Under the pieces are notes generated by a model. That model was not told where the DNA came from. It saw nothing but the letters and a program-made list of their open reading frames with translations, and ran no database searches. Shown here in pieces: positions 1-10,333 of a stretch of 64,000 nt of DNA. Positions within the stretch are counted from its first letter, which is position 1, and each line of letters opens with the position of its first letter. Source of the DNA: Chaenocephalus aceratus (Eukaryota > Chordata > Actinopteri > Perciformes > Channichthyidae); the NCBI GenBank assembly GCA_023974075.1, contig CM043791.1, positions 4,398,009 through 4,462,008 of the forward strand, read 5' to 3'. A program made the position numbers and the translations under genes.

Positions 1-970
1 AACAGTAAATGTTGCCGGACCAGACTCCCTCACATCAAGTATGATGACAATTCAGGATTTCCATATTTTTAGTTCTGCGTTAAAAGAACTTTCTATTGTC
101 TATCCCTCTTTGAATTATTCTCCAAATGAGTATCCAGGTTATGAACAAATAAATAAATGAATAATTGTTTCGATGAGGAAGGGAATATATGGTTATTAGG
201 CTCATCCTGGTTTTCTAAATTTGAGATATAGTGTTAAATATGAAAGATTATTTATATCCCATATACATGATTAATAGTAGAATCCTGGTTACTGAATATT
301 ACTGTATGCTATTTGCACAGATGCTGCGATGTTTACAAAAAGGAACCAGCATTAGGAGTTGAGGGGGACAAGAGCAGAGACCGACAAACTGAAACCTACA
401 CTATGCATTTAAAAGCACGTTTCATTGTTAATGCTGATTTCCTCTCCGGTCTGAATTACAGCTGTCCGCTCGCATTGTCTCTCTTCTTATTGTTGAACTG
501 GCTACTTGCGTCGCCACGTTTTTAAGGGTTTACTATGCTAGCAAAAAATGTTTTTAATTGTTGCTAGAGCTTTCATAGACTAAATAATGGTTCTGAGGAC
601 TCACTACAGGCGTGTCATCTGGCTATTACATTCATAAACAAGCTTCAGCGTAATGTTGTCTTGACCTGGTCATTCATGATGAAGCACATTTCCTCACATT
701 ACATCTCCCTTAGCTTCCATCTATCTATCCTCCATCTGGTGGATAGATGAATCATTGTAACTGATATCTGCATAATGCACCAAAGCCAAGTCACAAGTGA
801 GCCACGCGTTCACTATGTCATCTGGGGGGGGATTTATTTTTACCAAGGACCCGGCAATGACCCTGAAAGGACCCCTTACGGCCAGCCGAGGTACAACTGA
901 GGAGGGCGGGGAAATTCTAAGTGGCTGTATATCTATGAACATTGTTATAACATGTTATAGATGTCTGTAC
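1..970. other. Terminal intron of tnnc1; last coding exon not in window
   Basis: This stretch lies downstream of the donor site of tnnc1 coding exon 5. I looked on the minus strand for the short final exon (it should supply 32 nt including the stop) and did not find it, so the intron probably runs off the left edge. The stretch is AT-rich with no other recognisable gene. A short minus-strand reading frame at 721-942 has no recognisable domain. Confidence 0.5.
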
Positions 971-1107
971 CGTCATAATCAATTCTTCCATCGTTGTTTT
1001 TGTCTCCATCCTTCATCAGTTCTTCAATGTCGTCTTCTGTGATGGCCTCTCCAGTGGACTCAAGCATGGCCTTCAGCTCTTCTAAATCTATGTAGCCATC
1101 TCCGTTC
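971..1107 (-). CDS. tnnc1: tnnc1 coding exon 5 (137 nt)
   Basis: This exon encodes EF-hand III ([10 protein letters not shown]), the linker helix, and most of EF-hand IV ([11 protein letters not shown]). The acceptor TTGAG lies just above 1107. The donor after ...GATTATGACG lies below 971 and reads GTACAG. The exon ends in phase 1, expecting a short terminal exon. Confidence 0.94.
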
Positions 1108-3045
1108 CTCAACACAAGATAAACAAATCAGTCTTATTCTCATCTGTAATGAACCACGTCATTTCTTTCCACAATGTTGACACATTATTCAACGTTTTTT
1201 TGAGAAATATTTTAAGTATCACTCGTCAACTCATTTTTCTTTCATCAACTTGCAGATTTTTCGAAATACAGCAGCTCTGTGCAGAACCTACTTGTCAAAC
1301 ATGCGGAACAGTTCAGCCAATTCCTCCTCTGATTTTCCTTTGCTCTCCTCCTTCATACAGCGGACCATCATGACCAAGAACTCATCAAAATCCACAGTGC
1401 CACTGCCTGTCAACATACACTAGTTATATTGCAGTTGTTATGCAGTTATTTAATCTCTTAAGATCCAGTTTTTCTTCCATTACATTTGGAGTAAAGTTTC
1501 TCTAATGTTCAATGAAAAAATAATTTTCTTCCACTCAATAAAACTCCCATGCCCCTAATGCCGACAGTGGGGTTACTGCTGACATACCATCCTCATCCAC
1601 CTCATCGATCATCTCCTGTAACTCTTCTGGGGTGGGATTCTGTCCCAGCATCCTCATCACCTTCCCCAACTCTTTGGTGCTGATGCAGCCATCCTCTGCA
1701 TCTTGGATGAAGATGTCAAACGCAGCCTTAAACTCTGGAAGGGGACACAGCAACCATTACTGATACGCAGACAGGGCTGATAACTAATGAAGAGAATCCA
1801 TGAGCACAATATAACACCAAGATGGCTGTCATGAAAACCATGTAGCAGCAAGGCTGGAGCTGAAGGAGTTAGCAACAGGACTTTTCTGATTTCTATGGAA
1901 TCAGACCTATTGTCTCTGGTGGCAACCATTAAGACACATCTATAGAAGTAGCACATCTTCTCACTTACGGTCACGTATAGGTTATAGATCATGTAAAGGC
2001 ATCCGTATTATATAGACTTTTTTCCTAACCAGTTAGAAGTTCTCTCATTGACTTTAATGAAGTCTATACTATAAAATAGTCTTGTTAATAGTAGATGTAT
2101 TCATATTTGAAGAAAACTATTAAGTATATTAGCTTAGGAGTATAATGGTTATTATGGATAAAATGAAAGTAATGGGTCAAAGTATTAACAGTTAAAGTTT
2201 CCTCACCATTTTTCTGCTCCTCTGTCAAGTTCTCAACCTTTAAGGAAAGCAAATAATACTGATTATTGTCAATAAATCACTGCCAGAACGATGGCTGCTC
2301 TCAGTGCAGACGGACTGCAATGTCACTCTGCTTTCCTCACCTACTATTCTTGTTGTAGTACAAAGGGGGGGTTTTTGACACATGCTGCTGTCTGGCTGGG
2401 TCATTTGTTTTAATAGCAATCAGCTGTCCCTTCTCTTCTCTCCCTGAGCTGTCTTTGTGTCGGCCACAGACTGAGCACAGCAGCCTCCCTCTGTCTGAGC
2501 TCATCACACATACTGTTTGAATGTTATACAAGTTGAATCAACACACTTTAACAAGACTTTAAAACATATTGAAAATATGCATGCATTCAGGATACCATTT
2601 CATTTACTCCAATTTCTTTTTTTTCTTGTTTTATTAGTTAGGTTTCATTATATTTTCTGCTGAAGGTCAAAGTCTTAAAATGTTAAAAACTATTCTGTAA
2701 TCTACATTCCTGTTCCTTTTTCTCTGATGTATAGTTGCACACATTCTGACAATATAATCTAAACCATTAATAGAGCTGCACAAATGTAAAGAGCATACAG
2801 TTGAAACAGTCTCAACATTGGTTTGATGTATCTTTTCAAAGAAAACATGTACTGCATTGGATTTTACGTTGTGTGTTAAACATATATTTTGAATTCATAC
2901 GATATTTTGAATCTTTACGAATCTCACAAAACGATGGGATCAGAATGTTCAAAATGTTCTGATTATTAAATGTTTAAAAGTTAACATCTCCAATGGAATT
3001 ATCGTAACTAAAAGAACTCACCGCTGCTTTATATACATCATCCAT
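971..3045 (-). CDS. tnnc1: Troponin C, slow skeletal/cardiac type (coding exons 1-5 of 6; 3' end outside window)
   Basis: Troponin C is the calcium sensor of the thin filament: it binds troponin I and T and releases actin-myosin inhibition when its EF-hands fill. Five coding exons are visible on the minus strand at 3022-3045, 2207-2237, 1588-1734, 1292-1406 and 971-1107. All have GT donors and AG acceptors, and the phases join cleanly to give 454 nt. The family encodes 161 residues, which leaves exactly 32 nt for a sixth exon not found here. EF-hand I reads [10 protein letters not shown], lacking canonical ligands as in cardiac/slow TnC; EF-hand II carries [12 protein letters not shown]; hands III and IV follow. 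This separates it from fast skeletal tnnc2. The start is the only ATG in exon 1 and gives MDDVYKAA, matching the family N-terminus. Teleosts have a and b copies, which I cannot tell apart here. No stops or frameshifts are seen. Confidence 0.96.
1292..1406 (-). CDS. tnnc1: tnnc1 coding exon 4 (115 nt)
   Basis: This exon encodes the end of EF-hand II ([14 protein letters not shown]), the acidic/basic central helix with [12 protein letters not shown], and the start of the C-lobe (FRMFDK). Acceptor CAG and donor GTAGG are present. Confidence 0.95.
1588..1734 (-). CDS. tnnc1: tnnc1 coding exon 3 (147 nt)
   Basis: This exon encodes EF-hand I (ligand-poor, cardiac type) and the start of EF-hand II, including [17 protein letters not shown]. 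Acceptor TTCCAG and donor GTATGT flank it. Residues 28-30 read Ile-Gln-Asp. Confidence 0.96.
2207..2237 (-). CDS. tnnc1: tnnc1 coding exon 2 (31 nt)
   Basis: This microexon encodes [10 protein letters not shown] of the N-terminal helix. Acceptor TTAAAG and donor GTGAGG flank it, and its phases match both neighbours. Confidence 0.93.
3022..3045 (-). CDS. tnnc1: tnnc1 coding exon 1 (24 nt, start codon)
   Basis: This exon encodes MDDVYKAA and ends at a GTGAGT donor in phase 0. Residue 2 is Asp. Confidence 0.93.
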
Positions 3046-3197
3046 GACTGCTGATCCTTCCCTGCCTTTCACCTACCACTGCACTCAGAGACAGCAAAAA
3101 CACTGAGAGCAATAACTGCCTCAGTCTTTATTGTTGGAGGAGGGTGGCACTCAAAATTCTCCAAGGATGATGGAGGGAGGAGTGACTAGAGAGAGAT

Positions 3198-3207
3198 CTA
3201 TAAATAG
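3198..3207. promoter_or_regulatory. Candidate MEF2 site upstream of tnnc1
   Basis: The 10-mer CTATAAATAG fits the MEF2 consensus YTAWWWWTAR on both strands and lies about 153 bp upstream of the tnnc1 start codon. MEF2 is an established regulator of muscle troponin genes. The site could also act as a weak TATA element. An E-box (CACCTG) lies near 3250. Occupancy is inferred only. Confidence 0.5.
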
Positions 3208-4900
3208 GAAACAACAGAAGCCAACCAACAATAATTGTAATGAAACTCCACCTGTCATTTTGACACGTATTCTTTGAATTCACCTTTAGGTATAAAACAC
3301 TGTGTAAATATTGAAGTATTTAGATGATTGGTGAAATGACTGATCTGTTGTACTGCACTGCTGATTATGCTTGAACAGAACTAGTTTGTATGACTTGTTG
3401 TTCAAACACGTGGGAATCAAAAGTATTTCTACTTATTCCTGCCAACTGTCAAGAGAGGGGTGAAACGCAGTATTGTTACACCCTGGAGAAAATATTGCCC
3501 ATGTTTTATCACATAAAGAGTTACAGATATTATTGTGTATGTAATTGAAAAATACTATAGAGAAAAAAATTCAAACCCTGGCTCCTTTCTCACCTCGGCT
3601 TTATTTAAAGCCACAGCTAACCTTAGATATAGCTAGATTAAACTACTCTCTCCTGTTAGTATAACAAATAAAAGTGACCTCTTAATAACTGAGGCTGTTA
3701 TAATAATGAGGCAAAATAATACTGTATGACAAATCCTTGTTTTGATTAAATACTCTTCTGACATAAACCAAATATAAACCCCTATACATTTGTTTTTAAA
3801 GGTTACCTACGATTTTCAGAGCATGAATGTTGCAGCAAACCTGAGCAGAGAATAAAGTCACTCTCCATGTGTGTGTTGTAATCCGACCTTTACTGCGCTT
3901 TGTTAACGTGGCCAGGCTGCATGTGGTTGTGAGTGGCTAGCTAACAGTAGTTTCTCTGCACTCGTACGACAGTTAATGCTTATCTAATGCCCCCCCCCCC
4001 CCGTTTTAACTTATGAGCACGTCTCTGGTTAACACATACAGGGTAAGATAATTGCTTTTACATTAGTATTTTGTGGTTTAACTGTTGGTTAAATTGACAA
4101 ATCTATAAAACTAAACATAAGATAAGAAAATAATTTACTGACATAAACAGAACCAATTTATCCGCAATAAGATAATATAAGCATCTAATCATCAGTCAGT
4201 GTGAAATGTGCTCACAGGAAAATCATGTTTGATAGCCCTGGCGACAATTGGAATGGCATCAGAGAGAATGTTTTTTAGGTCACTCATATCCATTTCATCA
4301 TAAACACATGAGCTCTCCATATTTGAACATGTATAAAGGCAGCCACTTAAGTCTAATAGAAGGAAACAAAATGTTTACTTTTCATTACTACTTCTATTCT
4401 ACTACTTTCCTGATATATTATGATGTTATAGAGTATGGAGTAGAGTCGTGTGTCTACATGACAATGGAAACACATATAGAACTATTATTAATGAGTGTCC
4501 TTGACTTAAAATAGTAGTCCTCTACCAGTGGGTAAGGTAAGGGAGGGACTTTGGCAATAAATCTCTGTTGTAAGCCTAACACTATGCAGGACGGACAGAT
4601 AGCACCTGCCAATGTGCAGCAGCTGTAGAGGGAGCTCTGAGGTCAAGCCTCTCATTATAGACCTAGTCTCTATAGTTGGAAATTAATAATATAACATGTC
4701 TTTTTTCAAACTGACAAAGATGACAAGAAGTTGTAGCTTTCAAGATAATTACACAGCTTTATGTCAAGCACCAACAGATACTGACAGATAACACACTGGC
4801 TCAAGACCCTGTACTGTACTGTATAGTGGTACTGTAAAGGAGCTCTTCAGCAAGGCACTGAACCCGAAACAGCTCAGGGGTGTAGTGCTGCAGTAGCATA
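3208..4900. other. AT-rich intergenic DNA, no gene seen
   Basis: There is no recognisable coding exon on either strand. It holds a short poly-C tract near 3990-4001. The plus-strand reading frame at 4248-4514 shows no family resemblance and is likely chance. Confidence 0.5.
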
Positions 4901-5040
4901 ACCAGGACCGGCCCGTAGCAATGGCGTTATAGATGTTTGCTTAGGGCGCCAGATCTGGGGAGGCGCTGCGCTGGCAGCACTGGGAGGGAAAACACATTTT
5001 TGACCGTTGGTGCTCATCCTAATTTTCAGCCTTGATGTAA
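4901..5040. mobile_element. hAT-like terminal fragment
   Basis: The stretch starts CAGGACCGGCCC and contains TTAGGGCGCC, resembling the terminal regions of Charlie-like hAT elements in vertebrates. No second end or target duplication was found, so the call is tentative. Confidence 0.3.
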
Positions 5041-5052
5041 CAATATTCCAAC

Positions 5053-5336
5053 CAGAGGCGGCGCTAGGGGGTGGCTACTTGGGCTCAAGCCCCAGATGTT
5101 TTCTGAAAAGCCCCGGATGTTTCACTTAAAAAAAATGAAAATGTCTCGGGAGTAATGTGCAGTACCGGAGTCCACCAGAGAGGCAGCCGCTGCGGGACAT
5201 TAGCCTGCGTACTGCGTAGCCTTCCATGCCCTGAAGAAGAAGTGATCCTTCCTAGTGCCTGACGAGTTTTAAGCTAATAGCCTATAAAGTTATGGATATT
5301 AGAAAGTTATTTTCATCGAAGCAGGCGCCACAAGCT

Positions 5337-5407
<71 letters not shown>

Positions 5408-5456
5408 TGACAACAATGTCATCACCAGCAGTGAAGAAATGGATGTTTCAGGTTTG
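5053..5456 (+). mobile_element. 5' end of a hAT-type element with first coding exon
   Basis: The left end begins CAGAGGCGGCGC, the same terminus type as the elements ending near 11486 and starting at 28211. From ATG 5292 a short frame runs MDIRKLFSSKQAPQ, then 25 alanines, then DNNVITSSEEMDVS, ending at a plausible splice donor (TCAG/GTTTGTG, near 5452). The MDIRKLF-type start resembles first exons of hAT-related TTF/ZMYM-type transposase genes. No downstream exon is recognisable, and read without splicing the frame meets TGA three codons later. It is either a truncated transposon or a remnant of a transposase-derived gene. Confidence 0.5.
5338..5406 (+). repeat. (CAG)23 trinucleotide repeat
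   Basis: There are twenty-three uninterrupted CAG units. In the frame opened at ATG 5292 they are read as GCA and encode alanine, giving a run of 25 Ala with the flanking GCT codons. Confidence 0.95.
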
Positions 5457-5554
5457 TGAATCTAATGGTGATATCTGCACTCTGGCTGACTGAGTAAGAA
5501 ATGAAAAAGAGTGATGTACTGTAACGTTAATCTTATAGCTAGTAAACATGGAGT

Positions 5555-5765
5555 AACCAAGGCAAGGCAAGTTTATTTATAGAGCACATTTCAACACAAG
5601 GCAATTCAAGATGCTTTACAAAAATGAAAGACATTCAGACAAAGGCATATAAAAACAGTAAAAGATAATAAAAGAAACATTAAAAGAAAAAATACATGAA
5701 TAAAAAGTTACAGTGCAGTTGAAGATATGAATAGTTCACACAGAAGTTCCACTTTACTGATGAAC
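5555..5765 (-). mobile_element. LINE 3' end fragment (L2/Rex-like), inverted
   Basis: The sequence after GGCAAGTTTATTTATAGAGC, followed by a stretch containing GCTTTACAAAAATGAAAGAC, is the complement of a very common fish LINE 3' end that terminates in TATAAATAAACTTG. No coding sequence remains. Confidence 0.5.
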
Positions 5766-5838
5766 ACAACAACACATCCTCACTCCCAGGTCGGCCTATG
5801 TTGACGTTATGTCAAGTCCCCTGCCGGCTTTTTCCAAC

Positions 5839-5908
5839 GCAAGGGGGGGGGCCTTAGAGTCCATTTTCAACGCAAGGGGGGTGCCCTTAGCGTCCATTTT
5901 CAGCTTTC
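5839..5908 (+). repeat. Imperfect ~36-bp tandem duplication
   Basis: Two copies of a unit, CAACGCAAGGGGGG followed by CCTTAG and GTCCATTTTC, lie next to each other in the DNA that the BED hAT later entered. Confidence 0.7.
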
Positions 5909-6276
5909 CGGGATGTCCATATGCTTCTATGGACGCTCATGGAAGCACGGCATTCGTTTGTGTCGACTGCAGAGATGGGGACTCGAGTCTGCAACTCGGA
6001 CTCGAGTCGCACTTAAGTCGCACACACAGAGACTTGAGACTTGACTTGGACTCGTGACCAAAATACTTCAGACTCGATTTGGACTCGTGTGTTGGGACTC
6101 GTGAACAATCATTGTGTTTTCTATTTTTGGCGTATTAAAGGTGGGGTAGGTACATTTGAGAGAAACCGGCTCGAGATCGCTAGAATTTGAAAATACACAA
6201 CCGGAGATAATCTGCTCGAGGCTGCTACTTCCTTATAGAGCCCCTCCTCCAACACACACGAACGCGCACATGACCA

Positions 6277-6627
6277 ATGAGGGCACGAGATCAGTTTGTG
6301 CCCAGATGGAAGGCTGACAGGCAGGTAGGCCATCCAGTTACTTTAGCCGGGCTCATTACGCAGACGTGCGCGCCTCTGTTACTACCTCGTAGTAACACAA
6401 TAGCGACCGGCGGCACACCTGCGGCACACCTGCGGCACACCTGCGGCACACCTGCGGCACACCTGCGGCTGTACCGCTTGTAATTAGGTTCAACTACAAA
6501 CACTTCTAACAAAACGCCGGCGGCACCAACAAAAGGAGCGCACACTGCAAAGTCTGCAATATCAAAATCAAGGATGCTGGCGCAACAACGTCGAATTTCA
6601 TCAGGCACTTGAAAACTCACCCGGAGA
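6277..6627 (+). pseudogene. hAT transposase first exon (BED zinc finger), broken
   Basis: The frame around 6484-6627 encodes HCKVCNIKIKDAG...FIRHLKTHPER: Cys-x2-Cys and His-x3-5-His spacing as in BED fingers, which bind DNA in hAT transposases. An in-frame TAA sits near 6515, where the copy at 47232-47600 has a Glu codon. The upstream part from ATG 6277 is in another frame because of the expanded 11-bp repeat at 6410-6464. A GTCAGT donor follows the exon. Confidence 0.75.
6410..6464 (+). repeat. 11-bp minisatellite, five units
   Basis: Unit GCGGCACACCT is repeated five times inside the hAT exon. The related element at 46602-47907 has about one unit at the same place, so the array grew after the copies separated. 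Confidence 0.93.
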
Positions 6628-7584
6628 GGTCAGTCACATTAACGCATATGGACGGTTAGCAAACATGTTTAGCTCAGCATCAGCTGTAATGTTAACTTAG
6701 CTTGCTACTAGCTTTGTAACTGAATATTTGAAAAGATGGGTGAATGTTTGCTTGTCACACTTGTTTGCGTTGAGTGGCGTTGACGTCCAACTCTTGACAT
6801 GACATAAAAAAGGTCGGTAACGTTAATCATTACGTTCCGCTGCCACCATCTACTGGCTAACGTTAAACGTAGAAAAATACATAGTTACATACATAAATAC
6901 ATCTGTGGGTTTATAGGCAGGTTACAGGTTTATTGTTGACCACGTAACGTTAATGTTACAGGTTTATCAGGTTACCATGACACTGGCTTTGAGTGAGAGG
7001 ATAGAGGAATATGTTTATTTATAGTAGACTTAAAAGATGTCATTAGAGACCCAGTGTAATTAAACAATACGGTTGATACAAAGAGGTATTTGACGTATTT
7101 CTGATTCTGAATTGTTTTGCTTATAAGTTGTTTGCATTTAGCTAAAGTGTGATCTTTTTCCTCATATTGCATTGCAATAGCCTGTTTAAAGTGATCATAT
7201 AACAAACAACTAGTCAGTACTGATACTGTATGCTAATAGATATAGGAGTGATAATAATACAGTACATGCTTTGAATTTCTTAGATATAGCTGTGCAGTAT
7301 ACAACCAGAAGAGACATGAGACTTTTATTTTTTTAGAGACTTGAGACTTGACTTGGACTCGTGACCAAAGACTTGAGACTTGATCAAGTCTCACCCCACA
7401 AAGACTTGAGACTTGACTTGGACTCGTGACCAAAGACTTGAGACTTGACTTGGACTTGCAAAAAAAGACTTGTGAACATCTCTGGTCGACTGCCCTTAAA
7501 GGCAATGAGAGCGTCCATTCTCATTGGATAACGGAGAATTGTACACCCGGAAGTAAGTATTCCCCTTACTGTCGATTGATTTTA

Positions 7585-9977
7585 CAGTGATATCTGCACT
7601 ACTCATCGACTAAAAAACACCAGATTATCCTTGTTAATTACACAACATTGATTGGTTTAAATTGTGTGCAATGCTTTTGTATTTTTCCCCTTCGATTCTG
7701 AGAAACAAATCTTTTTTCGGAGTAAAGGATGGCAGAAGACACTACACTACCCAGAATCCCCAGCTATCGTTTGGACTACACCATGTGCTCTGTTTGAAGT
7801 CACGTGATCTTCAAATTTCTCCCTGCAGAAAAAAAACATGGCCGAACTTCGTTTTATTCTCGGTGGAAAATGCCTATTTTAAAGTTAGTTTGGCCATTAA
7901 AATGCGTTTTGATGTCATTTGATGCGAGAAATATGAGTTGTTATTTCAGATGATGTGTGCAGTGGATGTACATGATCTTTAGTTTGCTAGTTATTACGAA
8001 GATTACTTCAGGAAATTGCGTCCAACGTTTTCATTGTTACCAAGGTGGTTGCTAGGGATGCTGCTATCGATATTATTTCTGTTATGTTGTGTAACTGTTT
8101 AATGGTGTTATCTTTATTGCTACCCCCTTCCCCGTCAATGGATAGTGTTGGTCCACAGCGCAAACATATTAGTTTAACAAAATCCGCATCTAAAGATACG
8201 TTATTTCCCCCTGTGCAATTCCAGTCTCACATCTCACAGCACATCGTCATTAACAAATACCGGAAACAGACCGAAATCATTTTTAAAAAATAAATTAATA
8301 CCTTATTCCGAGTGTGCTTGCTTTTCTCTTTGAAAGTCATCACATACCGGCATTGTAATACACGGTTCGGCTGCATTAAATATTACATATCTGCCGTAGT
8401 TCTGTATTTATAGAGCCCTGATGAGAAGACCTCTAGACAAACATGAGGAACTGAAAACGTGACGTGGATCATAAATATATCAGCCATTAAACAACATCTT
8501 ACATTTCTTTTCACACAATACGTCTCCTTGCAGTATCAACACTAATTCGGCTGACTTTTATATTTGATCCAATTGGTAGATAGGCTGTATTTACACCATA
8601 AAGGTGCACAGCTGATATAAAGGGACACCTAGTGGTTAAAGCATGTTATTGAATTTCATTATTTTTATTATTAGATATTAATAGGATCCTTATAAAGTAT
8701 ATTCATTACTCGTTATTCTCTACTAATAGTTAATTAAAGACTGTATATAATGACTATTTTGCACATCCCGTTCAAGATTTCAAGATTTTCTAAGGTTTAT
8801 TGACATATCATATAGGCATACACAACTGTGGTGTAGTTCTGCACTGAATGAAAAACTTGGGTCGCAGGTTCCTCAATAGTGCATTACAAGACATCTATCA
8901 ATATGTGTGCATACCTCCAGCAATGTTAACTATGTTGAAGCACTTATTTTAACTGATATTATACATAATGTATTATACTCTTATAAGATGTATGTAGATA
9001 TTTCATCTCCGGCCTTGTCAGGTATTGAACAATCAATAAATAAAGAACACAGAATTGTTAAATATAAAACACAGAATTTGTGTGATTATACTAAATGATT
9101 TACAAATAAACACCACTGCATTAAAACTGTTACACATGCTGATGTAACGCAAATGTTCCAACTTGGGATCAATAAAGTATATCTTATCTTAAGCTGATCG
9201 ATGGCTACTGCCATATTTGCAAAATTTGCCTCTGAACCTTGACAAGTGCATGTTTCAGGCTTATCAATTAATGTAATGTAATGTAATGTTATCAATGAAC
9301 AAGAGGAGGGGTCACAAACATAAGACCAGCTGTTAAATAAAGCTCTTCTGACCTTAGCTGGCATGTGTGTATATATATATTAATGCTGCCCATTATGGGC
9401 ACAAGCAATTTTCACCCATTTATTAATTATATGTTTTAAATGTGAGTGTTTCCTGTCCCCTAAACCTCCAGGGATGTACACAGTTGAATACTGGCAACTT
9501 CTTATTATGGGAAATACGAAAACGTCTTTTAAAACTACAACTCCCAGTAGAGACGTGCCATATAGAGAACATGTTGCGAAACTGAATAGCCAGCATGTGT
9601 AGTTCTGGGGACGGGGTGGGGGAGGGGGGGACGCGGTGGACCCGTTCAAATCCAGTTTTGGACAGTCTGCCGTGGTTCCATCCCATTTCAAGTGCTGTTC
9701 GAGGCTCGGTAACCCTCGGAGCACACTCTCCAATCACAGAGCTTGAGGACTATCACAGGGTTTGTCAAACAGAGCACATGGTGTAGTCCAAACGATAGCT
9801 GGGGATTCTGGGTAGTGTAGTGTCTTCTGCCATCCTTTACTCCGAAAAAAGATTTGTTTCTCCGAATCGAAGGGGAAAAATACAAAAGCATTGCACACAA
9901 TTTAAACCAATCAATGTTGTGTAATTAAAAAGGATAATCTGGTGTTTTTTAGTCGATGAGTAGTGCAGATATCACTG
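7585..9977. mobile_element. Element I: DNA element with ~213-bp inverted arms
   Basis: The arm 7585-7797 is a near-perfect inverse of 9765-9977, beginning CAGTGATATCTGCACTACTC and ending in the complement. The interior has no transposase frame. Parts of the core (about 8296-8660) recur directly at about 12110-12450, and 9371-9840 recurs at about 18641-18985, linking it to Element II. No clear target duplication was found outside the arms, so the true ends may lie farther out. The (AATGT) run near 9271-9290 and a GGGATCAATAAAGTAT LINE-like tail near 9163 lie inside. Confidence 0.6.
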
Positions 9978-10203
9978 AAAACACTTTCTTATTATTTATG
10001 ATGTAATATTTATTCTTTTTTAGTTTTACAGCTTGATGAAACCTTTTTGTTTGACATCAGCCATTATAGATACTATGGCCATCTGAGTGTGTGTGGTACT
10101 GTTTGTGGTTTGTTTTTAACTGTTTAATACAGTTAATTATTCAAAATGTCAGAGTTCCTTATTTTTAAACTGAAACTTGCACTACTGTTCAAAAGTAAAT
10201 AAC

Positions 10204-10333
10204 AACAAACCTGGAATTATGCATTTGGGACTTTTTTTTGCTTTTTCTTGTTGTACCGAACCGTACCGAACCGTGACCCCCAAACCGAGGTACGAACCGA
10301 ACCGTGACTTCTGTGAACCGTTACACCCCTAGT
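10204..10333 (-). mobile_element. hAT terminal fragment
   Basis: The stretch with GTACCGAACCGTACCGAACC and ending CCGTTACACCCCTAG matches the terminal region of fish hAT elements that begin with CTAGGGGTGTAACGG on the other strand. Only one end is visible. Confidence 0.5.

Larger units (their letters stand above)
5970..7484 (+). mobile_element. BED-zinc-finger hAT element, copy 1 (1515 bp)
   Basis: The element starts CAGAGATGGGGACTCGAGTC and ends ...TGTGAACATCTCTG, giving short terminal inverted repeats (CAGAGATG). It is bounded by exact 8-bp target duplications GTCGACTG at 5962-5969 and 7485-7492, the hallmark of hAT transposition. Subterminal regions are rich in ACTTGAGACTTGACTTGGAC repeats. 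The interior holds one decayed exon of the transposase with a BED-type zinc finger, but no catalytic domain, so the copy is non-autonomous. An inverted relative with its own duplication lies at 46602-47907. Confidence 0.93.

Noticed and set aside
721..942. Minus-strand 73-codon frame near the expected end of tnnc1
   Set aside because: It does not contain the conserved final residues of troponin C and is not flanked by suitable splice sites.
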